Shown here: positions 34,612-47,580 of the stretch, in pieces
Layout: every line of letters begins with the position of its first letter
Position numbering within the stretch: position 1 is the first letter of the stretch
Assembly (NCBI RefSeq): GCF_050003625.1
Contig: NC_134398.1
Location: 22,358,622 to 22,422,621, forward strand
From: Haematobia irritans
Lineage: Eukaryota > Arthropoda > Insecta > Diptera > Muscidae
Direction of reading: 5' to 3'
Length of the DNA: 64,000 nucleotides
Program-made: the position numbers and the translations under genes
Notes under the pieces: model-generated
What the model saw: only the letters and a program-made list of their open reading frames with translations
What the model was told of the DNA's origin: nothing
Database searches by the model: none

Positions 34612-37489
34612 CTATGTTTTCCCGTTTTATAAGGTGGACATAATGGCCACGACATGGTGTGTGTGGGTGGATAGTCGTAATCGGATGGGGGCCACAATAT
34701 TTCATTTCATTGTTGAGCGTAGAAATTTTTTTGTATTTGGTGGTATAGGGGGGCAGAATTTTCATAAAAAAACAATTTCGTGTTGTTTTTATTTGTTGGT
34801 ATAGTAAAGAAACATCATTAGTAAACATCAGTACTTTTTAGAGATGCATTAATAAAAAATTTTTTGTTTAAGCATGATTCGTGAGATACATTTATTTAAT
34901 TTTTTTTTGGTTTTTAGTGAATGAAGCATCAAAGATTTGATTTTTTTCTATTTATTTCATATGGATTTGAGCACGAAATGAAGGGTCTGATTTAGTTTCA
35001 TGAAACCTTTTTCTTGTGTGGTCAAGAAAAAAAAGGGTGAAATGATTTCATTGGAATTTTCGTATTATTTATTTTTTAAATTTTTGTTTGGGTAAGTTTT
35101 GTTAGTATATTAATTTTTGGGATTTTAAGCACCTAGATTGAGTGAAAGAGGTCATCGCTTGAAATCAACTTATGGCAATATTGTTTAATTTTTTTGCTGT
35201 TTTTTTTATTTAACAAATATACACAGATGGTTATTAAAAACAAAACACACTCGCACACATACACACAAATTACGCATGCAAAATTAAAAGGAAAGGAATA
35301 TAGTTTTACCAAAAAAAAAAAAAATCGACTTTAAGCGAGTTTATGTTTAATTTTATTATTTGAATAAGCTTTAGCAGAAAACACAGGCGTTTGGATTTTT
35401 GTAAGTTAATATTTTCAATTTTAAAAAATTTTTCTTAAAAATAGGATACATGTCTTTACATTTAATAACTAAAAAAAAAAGGGAAAATCCAATAAAATAA
35501 ATTTTAATATATTTTCAATACTTTTTTATATCTGCGGCACTTAATAAATAAATACATTTCAATAAGTCCTTTAAACTATAATTTATTTAAGGAAAAGACG
35601 TTGTATGTAAAATAATGATTTAAACGAATACCGAAGCCGAATGTCCTAAATTTATTTGCCCAAAATATTGCAACAAATGTATAAAAAAGCATTAACATAA
35701 TTTTTAAACATACTTAAAACTTTTTCCAAAATATTGTTTTTGAAAAAATGTTCTATTTAAATAACATTTTGACAAAAATTTCTATAGAAATAAAAATTTT
35801 ATAAAAATTGCTACAGAAATAAAATTTTGACAAAATTTTCTATAGAAATAAAATTTTGACAAAATTTTCTATAGAAATAAAATTTTCACAAAATTTTCTA
35901 TAGAAATACAAATTTTGACAAAATTTTGTATAGAAATAAAATTTTGACAAAATTTTCTATAGAAATACAAATTTTGACAAAATTTTGTATAGAAATAAAA
36001 TTTTGACAAAATTTTGTATAGAAATAAAATTTTGACAAAATTTTCTATGGAAGTAAAGCCTTGACAAAAATTTCTATAGAAATAAGAATTTTATAAAAAT
36101 TGCTACAGAAATAAAATTTTGACAAAATTTTCTATAGAAATACAATTTTGACAAAATTTTCTATAGAAATACAATTTTGACAAAATTTACTATAGAAATA
36201 AAATTTTGACAAAATTTTCTATGGAAGTAAAGCTTTGATAAAATTTTCTATAGAAATAAAATTTTGACAAAATTTTCTATAGAAATAAAATTTTGACAAA
36301 ATTTTCTATGGAAGTAAAGCTTTGATAAAATTTTCTATAGAAATAAAATTGTGACCAAATTTTCTATAAAAATAACATTTTAAAAAAATTTTTAAAGATA
36401 TAAAATTTTGACAAAATTTTTTATAGAAATAAAAGTTTGATAAAATTTCCTATAGAAGTAAAATTTTAACAAAAATTTTATTTAGAAATAAAATTTTGAC
36501 AAATTTTTTTATATAAATAAAATTTTGACAAAAATTTCTAACAAATAAAATTTTGGCATAATTTTCATAGAAATAATATTTTCGCAAAATTTTCAATAGA
36601 AGTAAAATGTTGACAAAATTTTCTTTCGATATAAAATTGTTACAAAATTTTCTATAGAAATAAATTTTTGACAAAATTTTCTATGAAAATCTATGAAAAA
36701 TATGACAAAATTTTTTATAGAGTTAAAATTTTCTATAGAAATAAACTTTTGATAAAGTTTTCTATAGATATCAAAATTTGACTAACTTTTCTATAGAAAC
36801 AAAATTTTTATAAAATTTGCTATAGACACAAAACTTTGACAAAGCTTATAATAGATATAAAATTTTGCCAAAATTTTCTATGGAAATAAATTTTTGACAA
36901 AATTTTCTATGGAAATCAAATTTTGACAAAATTTTCTATGGAAATCAAATTTTGACAAAATTTTCTATGGTAATCAAATTTTGACAAAACTTTCAAAAAA
37001 AAAAAATAATGCTCTAGAAATAAAATGTTGACAAAATTTTCTATAGAAATAACATTTTGACAACATTTTTCATATAAATAAAATTTTGACAAAATTTTCT
37101 ATAGGTATAACATTTTGACAAAATTTTCTGTAGATATAAAATTTTGACAACATTTTCTATACTAATAAAATTTTGATAACATTTGCTGTATAAATAAAAT
37201 TTTCTATAGGTATAACATTTTGACAAAATTTTCTGTAGATATAAAATTTTGACAATATTTTCTATATTAATAAAATTTTGATAACATTTGCTGTATATAT
37301 AAAATTTTGACATTATTTGTTATATAAATAAAATTTTGATAATATTTTCCATATAAATAAAATGTTGAAAAAATTTTCTATACAAATAGAATTTTAGCAA
37401 AATTTGCTATAGAAATATAATTTTGACAAAGTTTTCTATAGAAATAAAATCTTGACATAATTTGCTACAAATATAACATTTTGACAAAA

Positions 37490-40304
37490 TCTACTATATA
37501 AAAATATGTAGGGTTTTCCTTCCTGTCGCAATAACTCCTGAATGCACGAACCGATTTCCACGATTTTGCATCCTTTGGAAAGGTCTTGGACTCCGTGAGG
37601 TTTATAGCAAACAAAATTCAAGAAAAGTTTCAACGGGAAAGCGGAAAAAATTTTTTTTTATATACATCGTCATCTGTAATGGAACTCCAGAACGCACGAA
37701 CCTAAATCCATGGTCTTGCATTCGTTGGAAAGATCTCGGGCTCTGTGAGGTTTGTAACAAAGAAAAGTCAAGAAGAGCTTCAACGGAAAAGCGGGAAGAT
37801 CTTTTTTTACATACAGCGCAAATTACAAAATTTTATATTTTGAATTTATCGCAGTTGCTTTTGTTATAAAATAATTTTATTTTTTCACATGAAAAATGTT
37901 CGGAAAACGTAGAAGGTAATCATGTGGTGAAAATGGGGTACCTCATTTTTTGATATCTGGTGGGAGAGGGGGACATCTCCCTTGCCCGACTTTTTCAAAA
38001 TTGGGCCAAAGTTCTCTGATTTGGGTGAAATTTCCAAGGAATGTTAGGGGTAATGTCTTGGCAAAGACCAGCTACTTTATTTTTCGATATTTGGTTGCGG
38101 AGGTGGACCACCCCTTTATACGATTTTTGTTTAAAGTACAGTAAAAACAAAAATTCTCTGATATACTTGATATTTAAAGAAAACACGCCGTGAGGTTATG
38201 AATTTATTATGGGGTACCTGATTTTTAAATATTGAAGAGGCGTCTAGACAAAGAACAGCTATTTAATTTTTCGATGTTTGGTCGAGGAGGGTCCTTCCCT
38301 TTGTCCGATTTTTTTTTAAAGTACAGTGAAAAAACTAAAAACTTGGAGGAGATTATTGGAATTATATGAGGTATTTGTTTTTTAATATTAGGTCGGGGAA
38401 AAATAAAAAGGGCACAGGGAGACCTCATTTCTCCTCAAGTACATACCGTGAAACAATTGAACTTTTCCAATTTACTTGAAATTTACAGAGGATGTGTGGT
38501 AGGTTATATTATTATAATGGATATCTGATTTTGTGATATTCGGAAGGGAAGATGGATCTCCCCTTGCCCTGCTGTTTAAAAATTTGCATACAGTTTGCTT
38601 GAGATTTTTTGGGACGTCTACACAAAATACGCTATATCATTTTTCGATATTGGGACTGGGAGGGAGACCTCCTCTGAAACTGAAAAAAAACTAGAATTAT
38701 CAAGTTTACTTGAAATTTACAAAAGCCGTAGGGGAAGGTTCCCAGCAAAAACTCCTATTACCAGGTATGAGTACAAGTATGCCTGCGCCAAATTGGTAAC
38801 AACTTCCTCGTACATATATCAGTAGTAATACTTTTACACGGGCATGACATTGGAGGAAAGTACTTCCGTGCAAGCATACCAGCAGTTGAAAAATAAGTAC
38901 TTCTTCGCATGCATACCAGCTCTCCGAAAATAATATCTTTACCATAAAGATACCCAAAAAGTGCGAACTCACCCCTGTTGTATTGTAATCCAACACACTA
39001 TACCACGCCACTCCACGACATGGATCTATTCAATGATGTTATTTTGTAATATAAATTATGTACCATACAACTTTAGAAAACAAAGGTATATTTTATTGGC
39101 AATTTTTTTCTGAAATGTAATCTGGCAATACTTATCGCTACTATAAACGGTGCCCACTGTAGAGCCGAACCCGGTCCTCAAGATATGATTTTGATTACCG
39201 GTATTAATAGAAAGAATCACTTTTTGCCTACACAGGTAAGTTATTATTTTTAAATCCCAGGTAATACTGCAAGTAGTAACTTTTTGATTACCGGTATTAC
39301 TGAAATAATCACTAGTGCTTACCCAGTTTTTGCTGGGTTATGAAATCAATATGGTGTGCTTGATTTTTTGGTATTTGGACGAGAACCTTCTCCTTAATCC
39401 ACACTACGAAACTTGAAGGAAAGTTTACAGATTTTCTTGGAATTTGCGTAGAAAGTGACATCCCTTTACAAAAAAACAGAGCAAAATCTAACCTTTTCCG
39501 ATTTACTTCAAATTGGGATTTTTCGATGTCTGGTTGGGGAAGGGGATTAGCGAAGTTGGGTAGTTTGTGAAATAAATATAGGCTTCGTGAATTTACGATA
39601 TCTGGTCGGGGAGGAGCAAAGGAGAGAGTTCCTTTTTGCCCTATTTTATGCAAATAGAAAGTAGAGGATTATCGATAAATGAGAACTCGGTACATAATTT
39701 TATGATTTTTACACAGGCTTCTGCTAAACTTTTTTAAGTAAAAAACTTAAATTTACATGAAGTTAAGAGGCAACGTCAACTTCATGCTTCATTTTCCGGT
39801 ATATGTTTGGGAAAGGTATGTTCTCCGTGTCCAACACTTTAACAAATGTTAATATGGTAAATTTTTAAATACTTTTACTTTTTCTGATTTATTGGACGGT
39901 ACGAGTATGTTGAGGAGATGTATACCTTCCCTTGACAAACCACGCTTGAAATTCACAAGAAATGTAGATGATTGTCAAACGATTTGAAGAATGTCCAACA
40001 GAACAATTAAAAAACAAAAAAATGTTTGAAAGGGAACGCCCCTACCCGACGTTCATTAAGCCGGTCCGTTTTACATCTGCATAACCGCCCTATTTCTGTA
40101 TATAAACGAAGATGCAAGTAGTCCGATTTTTTGGAAATGTACGGGACACGTATGTGGAAGCCATGGAGTGATTAATCTGTACTTCAGTTCTCTTTAAAAG
40201 AGTTCCAATCTCTTCGAATTTGTTTTCAGATCGACGGATATAGTTGACTAAGTTAACGAAAATATCCTTCGGGAGGCGCAGCGAAGCGGGCCGGGTTATG
40301 CTAG
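37490..40304 (+). mobile_element. Helitron, non-autonomous, 2.8 kb
   Basis: 5' end TCTACTATATAAAAATATG and 3' end GGGCCGGGTTATGCTAG, i.e. TC...CTAG, preceded by a GC-rich stretch with CTTCG/CGAAG inverted repeats (40268-40288). It sits between A and T of the 29-bp array (GACAAAA | TTTTTTATG), the Helitron target. The 5' part has two ~150-bp modules (GCACGAACC at 37544 and 37694; CCGTGAGGTTTATAGCAAA-like). The body is made of degenerate 110-190-bp repeats with TTTTTCGATATTTGGTNGGGG motifs (near 37957, 38082, 38269, 38381, 38530, 38641, 39368, 39516, 39594). No Rep/helicase. A TIR element (38741-39337) is inserted. Confidence 0.85.
38741..39337. mobile_element. 597-bp TIR element inserted in the Helitron
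   Basis: TIRs CCCAGCAAAAACT and AGTTTTTGCTGGG (13 bp, perfect). The other Helitron copy (60485-61867) is uninterrupted at this point: AAGGTTATGAAATC there, AAGGTT | TTATGAAATC here, so the empty site is known and the duplication is at most TT. The interior has GGTATTA/TAATACC palindromic bits (GATTACCGGTATTA twice). No transposase; superfamily not assigned. Confidence 0.8.
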
Positions 40305-40436
40305 TTTTTTTATGTAAATAAAATTTTGGCAAAATTTTCAATAAAAGTAAAATTTTGACAAAATTTTCAATAAAAGTAAAATTTTGACAAAATTTTCAAT
40401 AAAAGTAAAATTTTGACAAAATTTTCTATAGATATA

Positions 40437-41368
40437 TAGGGTGATTCTTTTGAGGTTAGGATTTTCATGCATTAGTATTTGACAGATCACGTGGGATTTC
40501 AGACATGGTGTCAAAGAGAAAGATGCTCAGTATGCTTTGACATTTCATCATGAATAGACTTACGATCTGCCACAACGTCGAATTTTCAGTGAATGGGCCC
40601 TAGAAAAGTTGGCAGAAAATCCGCTTTTTTATCGACAAATTTTGTTCAGCGATGAGGCTCATTTCTGGTTGAATGGCTACGTAAATAAGCAAAATTGCCG
40701 CATTTGGAGTGAAGAGCAACCAGAAGCCGTTCAAGAACTGCCCATGCATCCCGAAAAATGCACTGTTTGGTGTGGTTTGTACGCTGGTGGAATCATTGGA
40801 CCGTATTTTTTCAAAGATGCTGTTGGACGCAACGTTACGGTGAATGGCGATCGCTATCGTTCGATGCTAACAAACTTTTTGTTGCCAAAAATGGAAGAAC
40901 TGAACTTGGTTGACATGTGGTTTCAACAAGATGGCGCTACATGCCACACAGCTCGCGATTCTATGGCCATTTTGAGGGAAAACTTCGGAGAACAATTCAT
41001 CTCAAGAAATGGACCGGTAAGTTGGCCACCAAGATCATGCGATTTGACGCCTTTAGACTATTTTTTGTGGGGCTACGTCAAGTCTAAAGTCTACAGAAAT
41101 AAACCAGCAACTATTCCAGCTTTGGAAGACAACATTTCCGAAGAAATTCGGGCTATTCCGGCCGAAATGCTCGAAAAAGTTGCCCAAAATTGGACTTTCC
41201 GAATGGACCACCTAAGACGCAGCCGCGGTCAACATTTAAATGAAATTATCTTCAAAAAGTAAATGTCATGGACCAATCTAACGTTTCAAATAAAGAACCG
41301 ATGAGATTTTGCAAATTTTATGCGTTTTTTTTACAAAAATGTTATCAAGCTCTTAACAAATCACCCTT
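40437..41368 (+). mobile_element. Mariner/Tc1-like transposon, internally deleted, copy 1
   Basis: Ends GGGTGATTCTTTTGAGG and TTAACAAATCACCCTT, short inverted repeats around GGGTGATT; TA-rich flanks. 932 bp. Same ends as copy 2 at 55820. An internal deletion joins the first codons to the middle of the transposase at 40563/40564. Inserted in the 29-bp array. Confidence 0.85.
40550..41262 (+). pseudogene. Mariner/Tc1-like transposase, N-terminal DNA-binding region deleted
   Basis: ATG at 40550 gives MNRLT and then hits the deletion, which shifts frame. The catalytic part from 40564 is open to TAA 41262 and includes the whole DDE/D core: first Asp in LFSDEAHFWLNG, second in WFQQDGATCHTA, third in WPPRSCDLTPLDYFLWG, with 36 residues between the second and third. 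All three catalytic residues are present. Without the helix-turn-helix region it cannot bind TIRs and no natural start remains for it. Closest to Tc3/mariner-type proteins of insects, judged by motif only. Confidence 0.9.
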
Positions 41369-41589
41369 TAAAACTGTGACAAAATTTTCTATAGAAATAA
41401 AATTTTGACAAAAGTTTTTATAGAAATAAAATGTTCTATAGGTATAAAATTTTGACAAAATTTTCTATAGAAATAAAACTTTGACAAAATTTTCTATAGA
41501 AATAAAATTTTGACATAAATTTCTATAGAAATAAAATTTTGACAAATTTTTCGATAAAAATAAAATTTTTTATTTCGTAGTTTATTGGT

Positions 41590-42176
41590 AAAATGTGTTC
41601 CAAATTTATAGATATGGGTAGATTAGTTTTCGCTGTCCGCAAGCCAAATCTGGCAGTTGGTTTACCAAATGTACCAAATTTCAGCCGGAGCGGATGAAAT
41701 TTGCTTCTCTGAGAGGCTCCGCAAGCCAAATCGGGGGATCGGTTTATATGGGGGCTATATATAATTATGGACCGATGTGGACCAATTTTTGCATGGTTGT
41801 TACAGACCATATAACATACTAACACCATGTACAAAATTTCAGCCGGATCGGATGAGATTTGCTTCTCTTAGAGGATCCGCAAGCCAAATTTGGGGTTCCG
41901 TTTATATGGGGGCTATACGTTAAAGTGGACCGATATGACCCATTTGCAATACCATCCGACCTAGATCAATAACAACTACTTGTTCCTAATTTCAAGCCGA
42001 TAGCTTGTTTCGTTCGGAAGTTAGCGTGATTTCAACAAACGGACGGACATCGCTAGATCGACTCATAAATTCTCCACAACCTAGATTTTATAAGTTATGG
42101 GGTCTGAAGCCAATATTTCGATGTGTTACAAACGGAATCATAAAGTTAATATACCATCCTATGGTGGGGAGTACAA
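41590..42176 (-). mobile_element. HINE sub-family 2, 5' part, minus
   Basis: Two 153-bp units (TTCAGCCGG...GGATGAAATTTGCTTCTC; TATATGGGGGCTATA) lead to GTTCGGAAGTTAGCGTGATT, ACGGACGGACATCG, TATTTCGATGTGTTACAAAC and ATCCTATGGTGGGGAGTA, which is the 5' terminus in reverse. The flanking 29-bp array on the left could be its own array; the 3' end is not found. Diverged (the TATAAAA end is lost). Confidence 0.75.
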
Positions 42177-43004
42177 ATATTAATTGTATCAATTGCCGTT
42201 GGTGGTTGATATTATTACAGTGCATGAAGAACTGTTAATTAGAACTAAATTGGAAAAATTTTTTCCTGTGTATCGTAATGAATTGTGTCTTCCACAAATT
42301 CGTGCCACAGAAACTCATAAACGATTTAACAGCACTTTAAAATTATCACAAGCATTTTCTTAAACCAAAATTGGTTAATCAAAAATAATATTTAATCTTA
42401 TAAAATATTGACAAACATTTACTATTATTGCTGGTGACAAAGACCTGCCATTTCCAGATTACATTATACTCCTGTGCATTCTTTTTTGCTTTATGGTGGT
42501 TATTCGGTTATGGTGGAATAATGGCAATATATGAAATGTCGTTGACACATGCAATATAATGATAAAAGCCTGCATGGCTGCCTGCATCTCTGAACATCAT
42601 GAGTCATCCAACAGACTTTTGTTGTTCAAAGTACAGTGCAATTTTTTTTTTTTGGTTTTCTTGTCAGAGTTTTTACCATCATTACCTGATACAGCTGCAA
42701 TATTTTCTTAATGCATTTTCATTTGTAATGAAACAATTTTTTTATATCCATTGCATTTTCAATTTGCGGTTTAATTAATGGTTTTATAATTATTTCAACT
42801 TCTTGTTATTTTTCGTTTTCGTTTAATATACATGGTCAGTCATCCCGATGGTACCATGTGCATGCAGTTTTTCTGAATTAAATTGAAATGTTTTCGTTTC
42901 ATTATAATCATTGGAAAATTTTATTTATTTAAAGAAATGCTAAATGTTTATATTTACAATTTAAGAAAGTTTATCATTCAAACATTTTTTGTAAACGAAT
43001 TTTG
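42177..43004. other. Unique intronic DNA
   Basis: No repeats shared with the rest of the window, more balanced composition in 42440-42650. No exon with receptor similarity found. Possibly conserved intron sequence or simply unique. Confidence 0.4.
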
Positions 43005-43265
43005 AATTTCCGTCCGTCCGTCTGTAGAAATAGAAGGATAGAAGCTATCGACTTGAAACTTGCACGAGTAGTTGTTATTGATGTGGATTGGATGGTATTG
43101 CAAATGGGCCAAATCTTACCGACCCCCAGTTTTGGCTTGTGGTTCGCCCTTGAGAAGAAAACTTCATCCGATTCATGACGTTTGGTACATAGTTCCAGTA
43201 TATGACCTCTAACAACAGTGCAAAAATCGGTTTATATCGGTCAGATTTGATTTCCGGAGCAGATA
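43005..43265 (+). mobile_element. HINE sub-family 2 fragment, diverged
   Basis: CCGTCCGTCCGTCTG, AGCTATCGACTTGAAACTTG, AGTAGTTGTTATTGATGTGG, ATGGTATTGCAAATGGGCC, then one 153-bp unit (TTTTGGCTTGTGG, CATCCGATTCA, TAACAACAGTGCAAAAAT). Ends missing. Abuts the sub-family 1 copy. Confidence 0.75.
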
Positions 43266-43738
43266 AAAAACTACAAAACAAAACAAGTAAGGAAAGTCTA
43301 AAGTCGGGCGGGGCCGACTATATTATACCCTGCACCACTTTGTAGATCTAAATTTTCGATACCATATCACATCCGTCAAATGTGTTGGGGGCTACATATA
43401 AAGATTTGTCCCAAATACATACATTTAAATATCACTCGATCTGGACAGAATTTGATAGACTTCTACAAATCTATAGACTCAAAATTTAAGTCGGCTAATG
43501 CACTAGGGTGGAACACAATATTAGTAAAAAAATATGTGAAACATTCTGAATCTGAAGCAATTTTAAGGAAACTTCGCAAAAGTTTATTTATGATTTATCG
43601 CTCGATATATATGTATTAGAAGTTTAGGAAACTTAGAGTCATTTTTACAACTTTTGGACTAAGCAGTGGCGATTTTACAAGGAAAATGTTGGTATTTTGA
43701 CCATTTTTGTCGAAATCAGAAAAACATATATATGTGAG

Positions 43739-44530
43739 CTATATCTAAATCTGAGCTGATTTCAACCAAATTTGGCACGCATAGCAACAATGCTAATTCT
43801 ACGCTCTGTGCAAAATTTCAACTAAATCGGATTTAAAAATTGGCCTCTGTGGTCATATGAGTGTAAATCGGGCGAAAGCTATATATGGGAGATATATCTA
43901 AATCTGAGCTGATTTCAACCAAATTTGGCACGCATAGCAACAATGCTAATTCTACTCTCTGTGCAAAATTTCAACTAAATCGGAGTTAAAAATTGGCCTC
44001 TGTGGTCATATGAGTGTAAATCGGGCGAAAGCTATATATGGGAGATATATCCAAATCTGAACCGATTTCAACCAAATTTGGCACGCATAGTTACAATGCT
44101 AATTATACTCCCTGTGCAAAATTTCAACTAAATCGGAGTTAAAAATTGGCCTCTGTGGGCAAATGAGTGTAAATCGGGCGAAAGCTATATATGGGAGATA
44201 TATCTAAATCTGAACCGATTTCAACCAAATTTGGCACGCATAGTTACAATGCTAATTCTACTCCCTGTGCAAAATTTCAACTAAATCGGAGTTAAAAATT
44301 GGCCTCTGTGGGCAAATGAGTGTAAATCGGGCGAAAACTATATATGGGAGATATATCTAAATCTGAACCGATTTGGCTGATATTTTGCAAGTTTTTCGAG
44401 ACCCATAAAATATTCGGATGTACGGAATTTGAGGAAGATCGGTTGATACACACGCCAATTATGACCAGATCGGTGAAAAATATATATGGCAGCTATATCT
44501 AAATCTGAACCGATTTTTTCCAAAATCAAT
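43739..44530 (-). repeat. 153-bp minisatellite, sub-family 1 (5 units)
   Basis: CTGA(A/G)C(C/T)GATTTCAACC recurs at 43751, 43904, 44057, 44210 and 44363, exactly 153 bp apart. Units share AAATTTGGCACGCATAG, CAATGCTAATTCTAC, TGTGCAAAATTTCAACTAAA, TTAAAAATTGGCCTCTGTGG and GTAAATCGGGCGAAA. Confidence 0.95.
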
Positions 44531-44625
44531 AGGGATCGTCTTTGAGCCGAAACAAGACCCTATACCAAATTTTAGGACAATCCGACTAAAACTGCGAGCT
44601 GTACTTTGCACACAAAAATACATCA

Positions 44626-44628
<3 letters not shown>

Positions 44629-44667
<39 letters not shown>

Positions 44668-44668
44668 G
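44629..44668. repeat. (CAGA)n microsatellite, ~9 units
   Basis: Pure CAGA run ending in CGGACATCGC, at the place where all HINEs here have CAGA/CGGA (reverse GTCCGTCC) repeats: 16198, 31445, 55533, 58608, 63262. Confidence 0.95.
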
Positions 44669-46149
44669 GACATCGCTAAATCGACTCAGAATTTAATTCT
44701 AAGCCGATCGGTATACTATTTCTTGGCGTTACATACAAATGCACAAACTTATTATACCCCGTACCACAGTAGTGGTGAAGGGTATAAAAAATTATGCCAA
44801 ACAAAAAAAAAATAATTTAGTCAACATTTTATTTCTACAGAAAATTTTGTCAAAATTTTATTTCTAGAGAAAATTGTGTCAAAATTTTATTTCTATAGAA
44901 AATTATGTTTATATCTACAAACACATTTTGTAAAAATTCTACAAATAAATTTTGTCAACATTTTTAGAAAATTTGGCAAATTTTTATTTCTATAGAAAAT
45001 TTTGTCAAAATTGTATTCTATAGAAAATGTTGTCAACATTTTATTTCTACAGAAAATTTTATAAAATTTTATTTCTATAGAAAATTTTGTCAAAATTTTA
45101 TATATACAGAAAATTTTGTCAAAATTTTATTTCTATAGAAAATTTTGCCAAAATTTTATTTCTGTAGAAAATTTGGCAAAATTTTATTTCTACAGAAAAT
45201 GTTGTAAAATTTTTTTATTTCTATAAAAAAGTTTGTTAAAACTTTTCTTTTTATTTCTATAGAAGATTTTGTCAAAATTGTATTCTATAGAAAACTTTGT
45301 CAACAATTTTATTTTTATAGAAAATTTTGTCAAAATTTTATATCTACAAACAAATTTTGTCAAAATTCTACAAATAAATTTTGGCAAAATGTTTAGAAAA
45401 TTTGGCAAATTTTTATTTCCATAGAAACTTTTGTCAAAATTGTATTCTATAGAAAATTTTGTTAAAATTTTTTGTCAAAATTTTATTTCTATAGAAATTT
45501 TTTGTAAAATTTTTTTATGTCAACAATTTATTTCTACAGAATATTTTGTCAAAATTTTATTTCTACAGAAAATTTTATTTCTATAGAATTTTTTTCAAAA
45601 TTTTATTTCTATAGAACATTTTGTCAAAATTTTATTTCTACTGAAAATTTTGTCAACATTTTATTTATACAGAAAATTTTGTCAAGATTTTATTTCTATG
45701 GAAAATTTTGACAAAGTTTTATTTCTAAAGAAAATTTTGTCAAAATTTTATGTCTATAGAAATTTTTGTAAAAATTTTATTTCTATAGAAATTTTTGTAA
45801 ACATTTTATTTCTATAGAAAATTTTGTCAAAATTGTATTCTATAGAAAATTTTATCAACAATTTTATTTCTACAGAAAATTTTATAAAAATTTTATATCT
45901 ACTAACAAATTTTGTCAAAATAATTTTTCTATAGAAAATTTGGCAAATTTTTATTTCTATAGAAAATTTTGTCAAAATTGTATTCTAAAGAAAATTTTAT
46001 CAACATTTTATTTCTACAGAAAATTTTATAAAATGTTATTTCTATAGAAAGTTTTGTCAAAATTTTGTACGTACAGAAAAATTTGTAAAAATTTTATTTC
46101 AACAGAAAACTTTCTCAACATTTTATTTATACAGAAAATTTTGTTAAAA

Positions 46150-46300
46150 ATTTATTTGTTGTTGTTTTTTTATTTCAGATTAAAACCATACATTGACGAA
46201 ACTACAAGTGTAGCTTAACCAACAGAGGAAAAACTGAAATAAAAAACTAACAACAATGCTTAAAGAACAAAACCAACAATAACAAAACAAAACGAATGGA
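46150..46300. mobile_element. Element X, rearranged short copy
   Basis: AAAACCATACATTGACGAAA, CTACAAGTGTAGCTTAACCA and ACAGAGGAAAA are followed by CTGAAATAAAAAACTAACAA and AACAAAACCAACAATAAC. TTGTTGTTGTTTTTTTATTTCAG before and its near-complement after make an inverted repeat of ~21-bp arms around the CTACAAGTGTAG core (itself a 12-bp palindrome). The parts are in inverted order compared with 51006-51513. Confidence 0.6.
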
Positions 46301-47580
46301 ACATTTTATTTTTATAAAAATTGTGTCCAAATTTTATTCTATAGAAAATATTGTAAAAACTTTATTTATACAGAAAATTTCGTCAAAATTTTATTTCTAT
46401 AGAAAAGTTTGTCAAAATTTTATTTCTATAGAAAAGTTTGTCAAAATTTTATTTCTATAGAAAAGTTTGTCAAAATTTTATTTCTATAAAAAATTTTGGC
46501 AAAATTTTATTTCTCCAGAAAATTTTGTCAATATTTCATTCCTACAGAAAATTAAGTCAACATTTTATTTCTACAGAAAATTATGTTAACAATTTATTTC
46601 TACAGAATATTTTGTCAAAATTTTATTTTTACAGAAAATTTTATTTCTATAGAAAATTTTGTCAAAATTTTATGTCTATAGAAATTTTTGTAAAAATTTT
46701 ATTTCTATAGAAATTTTTGTAAACATTTTATTTGTATAGAAAATTTTGTCAAAATTTTATTTCTATGGAAAATTTTGTCAAAGTTTTATTTCTATAGAAA
46801 ATTTCGTCAAAATTTTATGTCTATAGAAATTTTTGTAAACATTTTATTTCTATAGAAAATTTTGTCAAAATTGTATTCTATAGAACATTTTATCAACAAT
46901 TTTATTTCTACAGAAAATTTATATCTACAAACAAATTTTGTCAAAATAATTTTTCTATAGAAAATTTGGCAAATTTTTATTTCTATAGAAAATTTTGTCA
47001 AAATTGTATTCTAAAGAAAATTTATCAACATTTTATTTCTACAGAAAATTTTGTCATCATTTTATTTCAACAGAAAATTTTCTCAACATTTTATTTATAC
47101 AGAAAATATTTTCAAAATTTTATGTCTATCAAAATTGTGTCCAAATTTTATACTATACAAAATTTTGTAAACATTTTATTTATACAGAAAATTTTGTAAA
47201 ATTTTTTTTTTTATAAAAAACTTTTTTTTTAATGAAAAGTTTTGTCAAAATTGTAATTCTGCACAATATTTTGTCAAATATTTATTTCTATAGAAAATAT
47301 TGTCAACATTTTATTTCTACAGAAAATTTTGTCAAAATTTTATTTCTATAGAAATTTTGTCAAAATTTTATATCTACAGAAAATTTTGTCAAAATTTTAT
47401 TTCTATACAAAATTTAGTCAAAATTTTATTTTATTTTATTTTATTTTGTCAAAATTTAATATCTTCCAAAAATTTGGTCAACATTTTATTTCTACAGAAA
47501 ATCTTGTCAAAATTTTATTTCTATACAAAGTTTTGTCAAAATTTTATTTCTGTAGAAAATTTTGTCAACGTTTACAAGCC

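Larger units (their letters stand above)
35755..41570 (-). repeat. 29-bp minisatellite array, minus orientation, with Helitron and mariner inserted
   Basis: Array segments 35755-37489, 40305-40436 and 41371-41570, all reading GAAATAAAATTTTGACAAAA with TTTCTATAG. Removing the Helitron (37490-40304) and the mariner (40437-41368) joins array to array. Some higher-order repetition is visible (GTATAGAAATACAAATTTTG variants; GGAAGTAAAGC units at ~36051, 36230, 36310). Confidence 0.9.
43282..44788 (-). mobile_element. HINE sub-family 1, copy b (full length, 1.5 kb)
   Basis: Plus strand opens AACAAGTAAGGAAAGTC, stem AGTCGGGCGGGGCCGACT, TATTATACCCTGCACCACTT and closes GCACAAACTTATTATACCCC, GTGGTGAAGGGTATAAAA. 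Sub-terminal repeats TACCCTGCACCAC and GTGGTGAAGGGTA (one mismatch). Interior: five 153-bp units, then (GACA)n CGGACATCGCTAA and the reversed core. No protein. Confidence 0.85.

Noticed and set aside
34304..34828. Frames on the plus strand and shadow frames over the receptor exons
   Set aside because: The minus-strand exons explain the sequence with correct splice sites and phase.
40090..40341. 83-codon minus frame at the Helitron 3' end
   Set aside because: Crosses the Helitron/29-bp array border; no Rep or helicase motif.
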